64,000 nucleotides of DNA from Clostridiales bacterium FE2011 (lineage in GTDB: Bacteria; Bacillota; Clostridia; Christensenellales; Aristaeellaceae), in contig CP069418.1 in assembly GCA_017569305.1 (NCBI GenBank), positions 2,604,001 to 2,668,000 of the forward strand. The letters are read 5' to 3'. How positions within the stretch are numbered: the stretch's first letter is position 1; the number at the start of each line of letters is the position of its first letter. Below the pieces are notes generated by a model. The model was given only the letters and a program-made list of their open reading frames with translations. It was not told where the DNA came from and did not search any database. Positions 50,476 through 58,535 of the stretch are shown in pieces. A program made the position numbers and the translations under genes.

Positions 50476-50495
50476 ACAGAGGATGATCATTAAAA

Positions 50496-50960
50496 ATGGA
50501 AAGAATCGGAGCGGTCCAGGCCTGCGTGGACAAAATCGTAGCGGCACAAACAAAAGAAATTGATATCAAATTCGGCTATGTGCATCTGTACAGCGTTTCA
50601 CAGACCTGCGCGCTGCTGGCAATGAAACGGCAGCAGAACGTGGAGCTGGCCGCGATTGCCGGCCTGCTGCACGACATCTATGCCTACCAGACAGGAAACA
50701 GGAAGGATCATGCCCATCAGGGTGCTGCTGCGGCAAGGAAGATCCTGCAGGAGCTGAATCTGTTTTCAGAAGAAGAGATTGATATGATTTCGCATGCGAT
50801 TTACCGTCACAGCGATAAAGACGAGGTTGATTCACCCTTTGACGAGGTGCTGAAGGATGCAGACGCGCTGCAGCACTTCCTGATTATGCCGCTGGTTGCT
50901 CCTGCACCGCATGAAGCGGCCCGGGTCAGCAAGCTGAAGGAAGAGCTGGGAATCCAATAA
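50496..50960 (+). CDS. HD-domain phosphohydrolase
   Basis: A 154-residue HD protein: His30 in GYVHLYSV, the His59-Asp60 doublet in GLLHDIY, and Asp in KDADALQHF complete the metal site. Similar short HD proteins act as nucleotide phosphohydrolases. It follows the methyltransferase gene by about 20 bases and meets a convergent HAD gene just 7 bases after its stop. Confidence 0.85.
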   Translation: MERIGAVQACVDKIVAAQTKEIDIKFGYVHLYSVSQTCALLAMKRQQNVELAAIAGLLHDIYAYQTGNRKDHAHQGAAAARKILQELNLFSEEEIDMISHAIYRHSDKDEVDSPFDEVLKDADALQHFLIMPLVAPAPHEAARVSKLKEELGIQ

Positions 50961-50967
50961 AAGCATA

Positions 50968-51765
50968 TTATTCATCCGCTATGATCCCGAAATGGATCAT
51001 GGCTTTTTTTATACCGTCATCCTCCGGACGGGCGGTGGTCCAGGAGCAGGCAGCCTTCACATCCTCCGGGGCATTGCCCATGGCGATGCTGTGGCCCACA
51101 TGCTCAAACATGGTCATATCATTCCGGCTGTCGCCGAAGGCATAGCAGTCTTCGAAAGCGACGTTCAGCTTCTGCCGGATGACGTCAATGCCGGTTCCTT
51201 TGGAATAGGCGGCGGGGATCACTTCCCAGCCTCCCTTACCACGGTCGATGGCGGTAAACGGCAGGCCGATGGCGGCAGTTGCTTCCTCGAGTCGGTCGAT
51301 CGGGCCGCGGGTGTCGGAAAAACAGAACATTTTAACTGCCCTGAATTCCGGATCCGTTTCAGTGATGTCCCGGTCTATTCCGTTCTTCCGGGCATAGTCC
51401 CGGAAAATGGGGATGGCGGGATGGGCCGGGGCCAGGGGATCGAAATACATGGCGGTATCGCATTCATAGACAACCGGCATTTCCAGGGAAAGAAAAACCT
51501 GACGGAGACGCCGGGTCCGGGCTGGGTCATATTCCATGCTCTGCAGCGTTTCACCCCGGAAGACAATCCGGGTGCCGCAGCCCATGATCCAGCCGTCCAC
51601 CGGGAAACCGTCCAGGCGGTGATCCAGGTTGCAGAGGGTCCGGCCGGTATTGATGAAGATGAGATGACCGTTCTCATGCGCTTTTTCCAGGGATGGCAGG
51701 ACGGAGGCCGGCAGCTTCCGGCTGTCGTCAAACAGGGTTCCGTCGATATCGAAAAACAGCAGCAT
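50968..51765 (-). CDS. Cof-type HAD-superfamily phosphatase
   Basis: A 265-residue HAD hydrolase: nucleophile Asp6 and Asp8 in FFDIDGTLFDD, motif II FINTGRT, Lys in GGWEVIPAAYSKGTGID and motif IV FGDSRNDMTMFE. The type IIB cap lies between residues ~85 and 190. Such enzymes dephosphorylate sugar phosphates or cofactors. Monocistronic, with GGAGGG upstream. Confidence 0.9.
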   Translation of the reverse strand: MLLFFDIDGTLFDDSRKLPASVLPSLEKAHENGHLIFINTGRTLCNLDHRLDGFPVDGWIMGCGTRIVFRGETLQSMEYDPARTRRLRQVFLSLEMPVVYECDTAMYFDPLAPAHPAIPIFRDYARKNGIDRDITETDPEFRAVKMFCFSDTRGPIDRLEEATAAIGLPFTAIDRGKGGWEVIPAAYSKGTGIDVIRQKLNVAFEDCYAFGDSRNDMTMFEHVGHSIAMGNAPEDVKAACSWTTARPEDDGIKKAMIHFGIIADE

Positions 51766-51827
51766 GAATACCCTCCAAAGGTCAGGAATGAGTCTCTATT
51801 GTAGCCGGATTGGCGATTCTTTTCAAC

Positions 51828-51855
51828 AAAAAACGGAGACCGGACAGGTCTCCGT
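51828..51855 (-). terminator. terminator after the metal ABC transporter genes
   Basis: On the minus strand ACGGAGACC-TGTCC-GGTCTCCGT is followed by TTTTTTG. Confidence 0.88.
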
Positions 51856-51877
51856 ACAGGACAATTGTTTATGTGCT

Positions 51878-52720
51878 TTATTTCCGGATGCCCCTGACAG
51901 CCAGGGAAACGGCATAGCACAGGGCGGAAACCAGCACGATGGACGCGCCGGCACTGGTATCCAGATAATAGGAAAGGGTCAGGCCGAGGAGGCCGCTGAA
52001 GAGGGCCAGGACCACGGACCAGACCGCATGCTGGCGGGAGGACCGGGCGAGGTTGCGGCCTGCGGCGGCCGGCAGGATCAGCAGGGCGTTGATCAGCATA
52101 ACGCCGACCCAGCGGATGGAAAGCATGACCGCGACAGCGACCATGACCACAAAGGCGCATTCCACCAGGCGGGTTTTGATGCCGCGGCTGCGGGCCAGGA
52201 AGCTGTCCACGCTGGTAAGCAGCAGGGAGTTATACAGCAGGGCCCACAGGACCAGCGTGCCGATGAGGGCCAGGAGCAGCCAGAGCAGGTCGGAGGGGGT
52301 GACGGCCAGTACGTCGCCGATCAGCAGGGAGGAATACTTCGCAAACTTTCCGCCCCGGGCGAGGATCAGCAGACCCGCAGCCACGGAGGTGGAGGAGAAT
52401 ACGGAAATGACGGTATCGGTGGAAGCAGAGCCGGACTGCTTGATGACGCAGATCAGGATGGCCCAGATGATTCCGAAAACCAGCATGGCAACCAGATCGT
52501 TCCGCAAGCCGAGGATGATGCCCAGGCCGATACCGGTGAGGGCGGAATGGCCCAGCGCGTCTGAGAAGAAAGCCATCTGGTGATTGACCGCCATGGTGCC
52601 CAGCAGGCCCAGGAGCGGGGTCAGCAGCAGGATCGCCAGGAAGGCGTTTTTCATGAAAGAGTACTGATAAGCCTCCAGCGGGAGGATTGCACCGAGGATG
52701 CTGTAGATCGTATCCATCAT
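51878..52720 (-). CDS. zinc/manganese ABC transporter permease (ABC-3 family)
   Basis: A 280-residue permease with 8-9 helices and family blocks FFSDALGHSALTGIGLG and VGVMLINALLILPAAAG, typical of ZnuB/MntB. It overlaps the ATPase gene by four bases. No binding-protein (ZnuA-like) gene lies in the window, so the substrate-binding subunit must be encoded elsewhere or by a gene at a distance. Confidence 0.92.
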   Translation of the reverse strand: MMDTIYSILGAILPLEAYQYSFMKNAFLAILLLTPLLGLLGTMAVNHQMAFFSDALGHSALTGIGLGIILGLRNDLVAMLVFGIIWAILICVIKQSGSASTDTVISVFSSTSVAAGLLILARGGKFAKYSSLLIGDVLAVTPSDLLWLLLALIGTLVLWALLYNSLLLTSVDSFLARSRGIKTRLVECAFVVMVAVAVMLSIRWVGVMLINALLILPAAAGRNLARSSRQHAVWSVVLALFSGLLGLTLSYYLDTSAGASIVLVSALCYAVSLAVRGIRK

Positions 52721-53466
52721 TCCGCCTCCTCTTCTTCACCGCTGTAGCCGAATACGGCAGAAAACTCCGGAGAGGAGAAAACGCTCTCAGCGGAGCCCTG
52801 GGCAAGGACTGATTTGTCCAGCAGGACCACATGGTCGGCGTATTCCCGGACAAAGCGCAGGTCGTGACTGACCAGCAGGATGGCCATGTGATGGGTCTGC
52901 TTCAGATCCAGAAGCGTATCCAGGAACATTTTCAGGCCGTTGCGGTCGATGCCGCTGACCGGTTCATCCAGCACCAGCAGGTCCGGCGCGGGATTCATGG
53001 CCAGGGCCAGGAGAACGCGCTGCAGTTCACCGCCGGAACAGCGGCCCAGAGGCCGGTCCGCCAGATCGCCGGCATTGACGGCGGCAAGGGCTTCATCCAC
53101 CAGCGCACGAGTCTTTTTGCCGACGCCGGTCCAGACCGGACGCTTTGAAAGAGAGGCGGCCATGAAATCCCGGACTGTGAGGGGCATTTCCCGGTCAAAC
53201 TGCAGATGCTGCGGTACATAGCCGGTCCGCAGGTGAGGAATATCCAGCCCGCGGCCGTCCACATGATGAATCAGGCCTGTGTGGGGAAGCTCTCCCAGCA
53301 GGGCGCGGATCAGTGTGGTTTTACCGGCACCGTTCTGGCCGATGAGTACGGTGAGCTGTCCGCAGTGGATGTGCATGGACACATCCTGGAGCAGGGTCTG
53401 GCCGCCGCGGCGGACAGTAATCCGGTCCAGATCGATGTGACAAAGCTCGCAGTGATGCAGGGGCAT
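52717..53466 (-). CDS. zinc/manganese ABC transporter ATPase (ZnuC type)
   Basis: A 249-residue ATPase: Walker A GQNGAGKTT, Q loop VPQHLQF, signature CSGGELQR, Walker B LLVLDEPVSGID and the switch His in LLVSHDL. A CELCHIDLD segment and a His-rich N-terminus (MPLHHCELCH) could bind metal; this is notable but may be accidental. It is the first gene of the operon, divergent from rpiB copy 2 across a 98-base gap. Confidence 0.92.
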   Translation of the reverse strand: MPLHHCELCHIDLDRITVRRGGQTLLQDVSMHIHCGQLTVLIGQNGAGKTTLIRALLGELPHTGLIHHVDGRGLDIPHLRTGYVPQHLQFDREMPLTVRDFMAASLSKRPVWTGVGKKTRALVDEALAAVNAGDLADRPLGRCSGGELQRVLLALAMNPAPDLLVLDEPVSGIDRNGLKMFLDTLLDLKQTHHMAILLVSHDLRFVREYADHVVLLDKSVLAQGSAESVFSSPEFSAVFGYSGEEEEAE

Positions 53467-53564
53467 TGATCTTCCCGCCTCCTTGAAATTCAGCGCATGA
53501 TGATGTATTATAGCATAGATTCCTATGCGAAGGAATATTATAAGGAAACGGGAGCGTATACGTC

Positions 53565-54023
53565 ATGATTGCACTGGCTTGTGACCATACCGGAGTGGCC
53601 CTGAAACAGGAACTGATGAAGATGCTGGACGAGATGGGACTCGCCTGGAAAGACTACGGCAATTATGATGCGAATAACCGGGACGACGACTACCCGGTAT
53701 ACGGATACAAGGCTGCAAAAGCCGTTGCGGACGGCGAATGCGACCGGGGTATCCTGATCTGCGGCACCGGTATCGGCATCGGCATCGCCGCCGGCAAGGT
53801 GAAGGGCATCCGCGTCTGCACCTGCAGCGACGTGTACAGCGCAGAACTGAGCAAACGGCACAACAACAGCAACATCCTGACCATGGGTGCCCGGGTGGTG
53901 GGCACAGAGCTGGCGAAGATGATCGCGAAGCACTGGCTGACCGCCGAGTTTGAGGGCGGCCGCCATCAGCGGCGCATCGACATGATCGCGAGGATTGAAA
54001 ACGGAGAAGCTCCGGAAGCGTAA
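53565..54023 (+). CDS. rpiB: RpiB/LacAB-family sugar-phosphate isomerase, copy 2
   Basis: A 152-residue protein about 84% identical to the copy at 46842, with the same active-site motifs (LICGTGIGIG, SKRHNNSNILTMG). The start is ATG rather than GTG. The nucleotide sequence is also very similar over the first 70 bases, and both lack the C-terminal extension of longer RpiB proteins. It precedes parA by 34 bases. Confidence 0.9.
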   Translation: MIALACDHTGVALKQELMKMLDEMGLAWKDYGNYDANNRDDDYPVYGYKAAKAVADGECDRGILICGTGIGIGIAAGKVKGIRVCTCSDVYSAELSKRHNNSNILTMGARVVGTELAKMIAKHWLTAEFEGGRHQRRIDMIARIENGEAPEA

Positions 54024-54057
54024 ACCGCTGTCCGGAGCATGTTATGAAAGGCAGAAT

Positions 54058-54828
54058 ATGGCGAAGATTATCGCAATTGCGAACCAGAAGGGCGGCGTGG
54101 GTAAAACAACCACAGCCGTGAACCTGTCCGCGGCCATTGCGCAGGCAGGCAAAAAGGTCCTGATGGTAGACCTGGATCCCCAGGGGAACACAACCAGCGG
54201 CTTCGGCAGGAGCGTGAACGAGCGCAGCTCGGTTTACGACGCGCTGATGGGCCGCGCGGATCTGAAAAACTGCATTCAGGACACGGATATCAAAAAGCTG
54301 AAGCTGATCGGATCGGACATCCGCCTGGCAGGCGCCGAAGTGGAACTGGTCAGCGTAAAGGACCGGGAGTTTTTCCTGAAGAAGCTGCTGGGCGTGGTGC
54401 GGGACGATTATGATTTCATTTTCGTGGACTGCCCGCCGAGCCTGAGCCTGCTGACGCTGAACGCCATGGCAGCAGCAGACAGCGTGCTGGTGCCGATCCA
54501 GTGTGAGTACTACGCGCTGGAGGGCGTGACCAGCCTGATGAACACCGTGAACCGGGTGAAACACACCTTCAATCCCCGGCTGGAGATCGAGGGCATCCTG
54601 CTGACCATGCTGGACGGCCGGACGAACCTGGGCCTGCAGGTGGTGGACCAGGTCAAGAAGCACTTCAAGAAGGCGGTGTTCGCGACCACGATTCCGCGGA
54701 ACGTCCGCCTGGGTGAAGCGCCCAGCCACGGAGAACCGATCTGCATTTACGACCCGCGGAGCAGCGGCGCCCTGGCCTATGAATCCCTGGCCAAGGAAGT
54801 CCTGTCCCGCAACAAGAAAAAGAAGTAA
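54058..54828 (+). CDS. parA: chromosome-partitioning ATPase ParA/Soj
   Basis: A 256-residue Walker-type ATPase with the deviant P-loop KGGVGKTT (11-18), DLDPQGNTT, and FIFVDCPPSLSLLT. ATG 54058 begins the conserved MAKIIAIANQ; AAAGG lies upstream. With ParB it segregates the chromosome origin and, in spore formers, is called Soj. Such pairs lie near oriC in many bacteria, but no dnaA or rpmH is in the window. Confidence 0.96.
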   Translation: MAKIIAIANQKGGVGKTTTAVNLSAAIAQAGKKVLMVDLDPQGNTTSGFGRSVNERSSVYDALMGRADLKNCIQDTDIKKLKLIGSDIRLAGAEVELVSVKDREFFLKKLLGVVRDDYDFIFVDCPPSLSLLTLNAMAAADSVLVPIQCEYYALEGVTSLMNTVNRVKHTFNPRLEIEGILLTMLDGRTNLGLQVVDQVKKHFKKAVFATTIPRNVRLGEAPSHGEPICIYDPRSSGALAYESLAKEVLSRNKKKK

Positions 54829-54847
54829 GCAATAGGAGACTGCAGTT

Positions 54848-55702
54848 ATGCCGAAGAAGACGCACGGCCTCGGAAGGGGACTGGACTCCCTGTTCGCGGG
54901 AGCCGAAGACTGGGGAACCAGTATCCAGGAAATCCCCGTGGGCGAACTGGATCCGAACCCGGATCAGCCCCGGCGCACCTTCAGCCCGGAAAGCATCAGC
55001 CAGCTGGCGGACAGCATCCGGGAACAGGGTGTATTGCAGCCCTTGCTGGTTGCTCCCGCGGGGGGCGGCCGCTATATGATCATTGCCGGTGAACGCCGCT
55101 ACCGCGCGGGCCGTGAAGCCGGACTGGAGACGCTGCCCTGCATCGTCAAGGATATTGACGTGATCCGGCAGCGTGAAATCGCGCTGATTGAGAACCTGCA
55201 GCGCGAGGACCTGAACCCCATCGAAGCCGCGAAGGGCATCCGTGCCCTGATGGACCAGTGCGGCTATACGCAGGAGAAGGTCAGCTTCCGCCTGGGCAAG
55301 AGCCGTCCGGCGGTGGCCAACATGCTGCGCCTGCTGCAACTGCCGGACGAAGTGACCGAGATGGTGAAGGACGGCCTGCTGACCGCCGGCCATGCCCGGG
55401 TGCTTGCCGGTGTGAACAGCAGCGCGGAACAGCTGCGCCTTGCCCATAAAGCAGTGGACGAAGGCCTGAACGTGCGCCAGATGGAGCAGCTGGTGAAGGC
55501 CCTGGGCGCCAAGCCCAAGAAGAAAGCCGCACCGAAGCGCCTGCCTGCGGAACTGAACGAACTGCAGGAAAAGATCCTGCGCCGGACCGGACTGAAGAGC
55601 ACCCTGACGGGCAGCATCTCCAAGGGACGGATTGTGCTGCAGTACAGCAGCCGGGAAGAGCTGGAGAGGCTGAATGACATCCTCGATAAGATCGGGGAGT
55701 AA
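54848..55702 (+). CDS. parB: chromosome-partitioning protein ParB/Spo0J
   Basis: A 284-residue DNA-binding CTPase. The N-terminal domain has PNPDQPRRTF and the CTP-binding GERRYRAGREAGL; the helix-turn-helix follows (YTQEKVSFRLGKSRPAVANML), and a C-terminal dimer domain ends the protein. It begins 19 bases after parA with GGAG upstream. parS sites were not searched exhaustively; none was noticed in its coding sequence. Confidence 0.96.
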   Translation: MPKKTHGLGRGLDSLFAGAEDWGTSIQEIPVGELDPNPDQPRRTFSPESISQLADSIREQGVLQPLLVAPAGGGRYMIIAGERRYRAGREAGLETLPCIVKDIDVIRQREIALIENLQREDLNPIEAAKGIRALMDQCGYTQEKVSFRLGKSRPAVANMLRLLQLPDEVTEMVKDGLLTAGHARVLAGVNSSAEQLRLAHKAVDEGLNVRQMEQLVKALGAKPKKKAAPKRLPAELNELQEKILRRTGLKSTLTGSISKGRIVLQYSSREELERLNDILDKIGE

Positions 55703-55705
55703 GAG

Positions 55706-55882
55706 GTAGGAAGTAGGAAGTAGGAAGTAGGAGGGGAACGATCCGAGAGGTGACCCAGTGGGTCATTCGCCGTAGGCGAAGACGAGGCGAGTGAGTCAAC
55801 CGAAACGAGCAATGCGACCGCTCCAAGGGAGCAGTGCGACGATTGAGGTTGCGGATAGGAGTTTTTCTACTACTTTAACCTT
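55706..55882. repeat. intergenic repeat segment after parB, including two-core repeat copy 3
   Basis: The segment opens with four tandem GTAGGAA units (55706-55732) and closes with TTCTACTACTTT, a partly inverted version. Between them are the hairpins TGACCCAGTGGGTCA (55751-55765) and TTCGCCGTAGGCGAA (55766-55780). Then comes copy 3 of the dispersed repeat (55793-55859): core 1 GAGTCAACCGAAACGAGC, hairpin CTCC-AAGG-GAG, core 2 CGATTGAGGTTGCGGATAGG. The same cores occur at 35 kb. Confidence 0.65.
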
Positions 55883-55895
55883 TTAAGGAGAAGGC

Positions 55896-56579
55896 ATGGG
55901 AAAGAACGAGCTGCCGAAGGAGCCGTACTGGGACGGACCGCTGTCACATCCCTTTTACAGCAAGGTAGTCAAGCGGATCCTGGATCTGCTGCTGGCACTG
56001 ATCCTGCTGATTCCCGGATTGATTGTGATGATTCCGCTGGCCATCTGGGTCAAGCTGGATTCGGAAGGCCCGGTTTTCTACCGGGCGGTACGGGGCGGTT
56101 ATCATAACCAGCCCTTCCGTATTTTCAAGTTCCGCAGCATGGTGGTGGACGCTGACAAGACCGGCGGCTGCACCGCCAAGAACGACGACCGGGTGACCCG
56201 GGCAGGCCGGGTGATGCGGCGGCTGAAGCTGGACGAGCTGCCCCAGCTGTTCAACATTATCAAGGGTGACATGAGCTTTGTCGGCCCGCGGCCAGAACTG
56301 CTGCTGTACACAGAGCAGTATACGGAGGAACAGCAGTGCATCATGTGGGTGCGGCCGGGCATCACGGACCGGAGCAGCATCGTGTATATTGCCCAGGATG
56401 AGATCGTGGGCGAGGAAGATCCGGTAGCCAACTTTGAACGGCTGATCCTGCCGGAGAAGAACCGCCTGCGGGTGGAATACGCCAGGAGCCAGAGCTTTGC
56501 GCTGGACGCGGGACTGTTCCTGGAGACGATCAAGGGCGTGTTCAAAAAAGCGGATGATATGAGGAAAGAGAATAAGTAA
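55896..56579 (+). CDS. polyprenyl-phosphate sugar-phosphate transferase (bacterial sugar transferase family)
   Basis: A 227-residue monotopic enzyme of the short WcaJ/PglC type, which starts surface-polysaccharide synthesis by moving a sugar phosphate onto undecaprenyl phosphate. One membrane segment (residues 28-50, preceded by KRILDLLLA) is followed by the catalytic core PFRIFKFRSMVVDAD, RLKLDELPQLFNIIKGDMSFVGPRP and RPGITDRSSI. AAGGAG precedes the ATG. It opens a polysaccharide group with the transketolase pair and licD. Confidence 0.9.
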   Translation: MGKNELPKEPYWDGPLSHPFYSKVVKRILDLLLALILLIPGLIVMIPLAIWVKLDSEGPVFYRAVRGGYHNQPFRIFKFRSMVVDADKTGGCTAKNDDRVTRAGRVMRRLKLDELPQLFNIIKGDMSFVGPRPELLLYTEQYTEEQQCIMWVRPGITDRSSIVYIAQDEIVGEEDPVANFERLILPEKNRLRVEYARSQSFALDAGLFLETIKGVFKKADDMRKENK

Positions 56580-56580
56580 A

Positions 56581-56720
56581 TTCACAATTCATAATTCATA
56601 ATTCACAATTATGAATGGTGGAACCAAAGTCGGCGATCCTCCTGCATGGAGTGTATCGATGCAGTAACATTCCTGATTTGAAGGAAACACTATCAATTAT
56701 GAATTATGAATTATGAATTA
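56581..56720. repeat. intergenic segment bounded by inverted AT-rich words
   Basis: The left arm (56581-56615) repeats TTCATAATTCA-type words and the right arm (56694-56720) repeats AATTATGAATT, the inverse. The 78-base core between them is unique in the window. The right arm ends at the AAGGAG of the transketolase gene. Confidence 0.55.
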
Positions 56721-56733
56721 AGAAGGAGACGGC

Positions 56734-57606
56734 ATGGAAAGCTACGAGGCGCTGGTGCACAGCGGGTTTGAAGGGGAACCGGACGTCCGGGATCCGAAAA
56801 CGCTGGCCTGGCTGATTCGCAGGAACGGTCTGGAAATGACCCACCTGAGCCGGGGCAGCCATATCGGCAGCGTACTCAGTGTCGCGGAGATTATCGCGGT
56901 GCTTTATGCCCGCGTGCTGAATGTGGATCCGAAGGAACCGAAGAAGCCGGACCGGGACCGCCTGATTCTGAGCAAGGGTCACGCGGGCAGCGCGGTATAC
57001 GCCGCACTGGCGGAGACCGGCTTTTTTCCTGTTGAACAGCTGAAGACACATTACGCCAACGGATCGATCCTGTCCGGTCATGTGAGCCATAAGGGCGTGC
57101 CGGGAGTGGAGGTTTCCACCGGTTCCCTGGGACATGGCCTGGGCATAGGGACCGGCATGGCGCTGGGCGCAAAGATGGACGGCGCCCAGTGGCGGACCTA
57201 TGTGGTGCTGGGAGACGGCGAGTGCGACGAGGGATCCGTATGGGAAGCCGCGCTGCAGGCGGCCCAGTACAAGCTGGACCGGCTGATTGCCGTGGTTGAC
57301 TACAACCATATGCAGAGCCTGGCCACGGTGGATGAGACCCTGCGGCTGGAACCCTTTGAGCAGAAATGGAAGGATTTCGGCTGGAACGCGATCAGCGTGG
57401 ACGGCCATGATACAGAAGCCCTGCTGAAGGCTTTTGAGTGGGCAAAGGAAAACGCCGGCAGCCGGAAACCGTCGGTGATCCTGGCCCATACCGTGAAGGG
57501 CAAAGGGATCTCCTTTATGGAGAACAACATCCTGTGGCATTACCGGACGCCCCAGGGCGAGGAATATGACGCAGCACTGAAGGAACTGGAGGCAATCAGA
57601 CCGTGA
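56734..57606 (+). CDS. transketolase, N-terminal (thiamine diphosphate-binding) subunit
   Basis: A 290-residue subunit holding the ThDP and Mg site: LSKGHAGSAVYAAL, GSLGHGLGIGTGMA and GDGECDEGSVWEAA ending in DYN. It corresponds to the first half of full-length transketolase. Its stop overlaps the GTG of the C-terminal subunit gene, so the two assemble as a split enzyme. Location between a sugar transferase and licD suggests a role in making an unusual sugar or polyol for a surface polymer rather than in central metabolism. Confidence 0.92.
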   Translation: MESYEALVHSGFEGEPDVRDPKTLAWLIRRNGLEMTHLSRGSHIGSVLSVAEIIAVLYARVLNVDPKEPKKPDRDRLILSKGHAGSAVYAALAETGFFPVEQLKTHYANGSILSGHVSHKGVPGVEVSTGSLGHGLGIGTGMALGAKMDGAQWRTYVVLGDGECDEGSVWEAALQAAQYKLDRLIAVVDYNHMQSLATVDETLRLEPFEQKWKDFGWNAISVDGHDTEALLKAFEWAKENAGSRKPSVILAHTVKGKGISFMENNILWHYRTPQGEEYDAALKELEAIRP

Positions 57607-58526
57607 GAGACGCGTTTGCGCGGGTCCTTGAGGAGGAGATGGAGCAGAACGAGCGGATCGTCCTGATTACGGGCGACCTGGGCTTTGGCGTGCTCCGGCA
57701 GATCCACAGGCGCTTTCCGGACCGGCTGATTAACGCCGGCATCGCGGAACAGGGCATGGTCAGCATGGCTGCCGGCCTGGCGACCACGGGCAGGACCGTG
57801 CTGGTTTATTCCATCGGCAACTTTCCGGTGCTCCGTCCGCTGGAACAGATCCGGAACGACTGCGTGTACCACAAGGCGGACGTGAAGATCGTATGCGTGG
57901 GCGGCGGCTTCGTATATGGAAGCCTGGGCATGAGCCATCACGCGACGGAAGATATGTCCGTGATGCGCGCGATTCCGGAAATGATCTGCTATACGCCCGG
58001 CGATCCCGCGGAGACCGAGGCTGTGACCCACGACATGATCTGGCGGAAGGGCACATGCTATCTGCGGCTGGGCCGGGGCAATGAACCGAAAGTGCATGAA
58101 GGCCCGGTGAAGGGCTGGTCCTTTCCCAAGGCCATTACGCTGCGGGGCGGCAAGGATATAGCCATCCTGAGCTGCGGCGGCATCCTGACCCAGGCGATGG
58201 ACGCGGCGGAGCGGCTGGCGGAGAAAGGCATCAGCGCGCGGGTGGTGAGCTTCCCCTGCCTGAAGCCCCTGGACACTGACACGGTGAAGGAACTGCTGGC
58301 AAACTTCCGGCGGATTATCACCGTGGAAGAGCATACGATCATCGGCGGCTTCGGCAGCGCGGTCTGCGAACTGGCTGCGGAAGAGGGAACCGGATGCCGG
58401 GTGAAGCGGATCGGACTGAACGACTGCTTTACCACCGTGGTGGGAGACCGGCAGTACCTGAGAGAGATATACGGGATGGACGGGAAAGCCATTGCCGACA
58501 AGGCGGAAGCTTTCCTGGAAGAGTGA
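57603..58526 (+). CDS. transketolase, C-terminal subunit
   Basis: A 307-residue subunit with the pyrimidine-binding domain (LITGDLGFGV, RLINAGIAEQGMVSMAAGLA with the catalytic Glu) and the C-terminal domain (KDIAILSCGGILTQAMDAAE). It starts at the GTG overlapping the preceding stop (GTGA). It is co-expressed with the N-terminal subunit and followed by licD after 9 bases. Confidence 0.92.
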   Translation: MRDAFARVLEEEMEQNERIVLITGDLGFGVLRQIHRRFPDRLINAGIAEQGMVSMAAGLATTGRTVLVYSIGNFPVLRPLEQIRNDCVYHKADVKIVCVGGGFVYGSLGMSHHATEDMSVMRAIPEMICYTPGDPAETEAVTHDMIWRKGTCYLRLGRGNEPKVHEGPVKGWSFPKAITLRGGKDIAILSCGGILTQAMDAAERLAEKGISARVVSFPCLKPLDTDTVKELLANFRRIITVEEHTIIGGFGSAVCELAAEEGTGCRVKRIGLNDCFTTVVGDRQYLREIYGMDGKAIADKAEAFLEE

Positions 58527-58535
58527 GGCGCGAAG

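Noticed and set aside
54848..55702. Replication origin region near parAB
   Set aside because: No dnaA, dnaN, rpmH, gidA/mnmG or DnaA-box cluster was seen in the window, so nearness to oriC is not supported.
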